A DNA stretch of 64,000 nt. It comes from FEN-1279 sp964400285 (GTDB lineage Bacteria > Bacteroidota > Ignavibacteria > Tepidaquicellales > Tepidaquicellaceae). The translations under genes and the position numbers were made by a program. The notes below the pieces were generated by a model. It was not told where the DNA came from. It worked only from the letters and a program-made list of their open reading frames with translations, and did no database searches. The stretch is taken from contig CAYNTK010000005.1 of the NCBI GenBank assembly GCA_964400285.1, forward strand, positions 1 to 64,000, written 5' to 3'. Shown here in pieces: positions 63,830 to 64,000 of this stretch. Position 1 is the first letter of the stretch; each line of letters starts with the position of its first letter.

Positions 63830-64000
63830 TTGAATTTTAATTTGGAAAAACAGAAAAAGATAGTTCTGGTCGGTCCTACTTATCCATATAGAGGGGGAAA
63901 CTCTCTCTATGTCTCATTTTTGTATGACTTACTAAAAGATTACTTTAATGTAGAGGTAGTAAATTACAAGCTGCTTTATCCTTCAATTCTTTTTCCCGGA
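63830..64000 (+). CDS. Glycosyltransferase (GT4-like), 5' part only
   Basis: An open frame of 57 codons running off the window. TTG at 63830 is the only start after an in-frame TAG (63818). The sequence reads KKIVLVGPTYPYRGGNSLYVS and then FLYDLLKDYFNVEVVNYKLL, which is the N-terminal Rossmann strand and glycine loop of a family 4 glycosyltransferase. The product probably acts in surface polysaccharide assembly, but most of the gene is outside the window. Confidence 0.7.
   Translation, partial: MNFNLEKQKKIVLVGPTYPYRGGNSLYVSFLYDLLKDYFNVEVVNYKLLYPSILFPG

Noticed and set aside
1..64000. Search for CRISPR arrays, tRNA and rRNA genes and insertion sequences
   Set aside because: Reading by eye found no regularly spaced repeats, no cloverleaf or rRNA sequence, and no transposase frame. 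A covariance-model search would be needed to exclude a small RNA.

Overview
The window is about two-thirds A+T. Several genes appear to start at TTG or GTG, and Shine-Dalgarno signals are generally weak. Four complete genes encode secreted proteins ending in a C-terminal sorting domain of the type IX secretion system (T9SS) with an NYPNPFNP-type opening, and there is a PorV/PorQ-like outer-membrane protein. Together these point to the Bacteroidota/Chlorobi/Ignavibacteria side of the FCB group, most likely an Ignavibacteria-like bacterium. This assignment is an inference from protein character. No rRNA or tRNA gene was seen.

Layout. 0.3-9.3 kb: a probable inositol-phosphate pathway (nucleotidyltransferase, ATP-grasp, class III aminotransferase, CDP-alcohol phosphatidyltransferase, Gfo/Idh/MocA oxidoreductase, HAD phosphatase, myo-inositol-1-phosphate synthase). 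It is interrupted at 5.2-6.8 kb by an ImmA/IrrE-type protease and a broken DUF4411/PIN-like toxin gene. 9.3-19.6 kb: a Wzi-like outer-membrane protein, a secreted unknown, LemA, a sugar nucleotidyltransferase/phosphomannomutase fusion, a PTS IIA protein, an orphan T9SS sorting-domain remnant and pyruvate phosphate dikinase. 19.8-25.6 kb (minus strand): peroxiredoxin, ribF, rpsO, pnp, a STAS protein, a Rieske protein and queG. 25.8-29.2 kb: two T9SS cargo proteins. 29.4-40.4 kb: hflX, glutaryl-CoA dehydrogenase, ispH, xdhC, a lipoprotein, cysS, a SIMPL protein, adenine deaminase, a class D beta-lactamase and a SafE-like membrane protein. 40.5-49.3 kb: a second pair of T9SS cargo proteins, an alpha/beta hydrolase, a DUF4097-like protein, and a divergent pair of T9SS-related genes (DUF4835/PorD-like and PorV/PorQ-like). 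49.4-56 kb: PfkB kinase, RfbD-like reductase, serS, a lone nuoJ, a TPR protein and trxB. 56.1-62.7 kb: a restriction-modification operon (helicase/nuclease, YhcG-type nuclease, beta-class methyltransferase). 62.7-64 kb: a receiver-like protein, a CBS protein and the start of a glycosyltransferase.

How it fits together. Inositol-1-phosphate synthase would supply inositol phosphate to the nucleotidyltransferase (as a CDP-activated form), and the CDP-alcohol transferase would build a phosphodiester lipid or solute. The aminotransferase, oxidoreductase and ATP-grasp enzyme suggest an unusual amino- or aminoacyl-decorated product. The secretion genes and the four cargo proteins form a second theme. 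The main oddities are the doubly mutated toxin gene, the phosphatidyltransferase lacking its fourth motif aspartate, the compositional mosaic inside the methyltransferase, and several palindromic or dispersed intergenic repeats.
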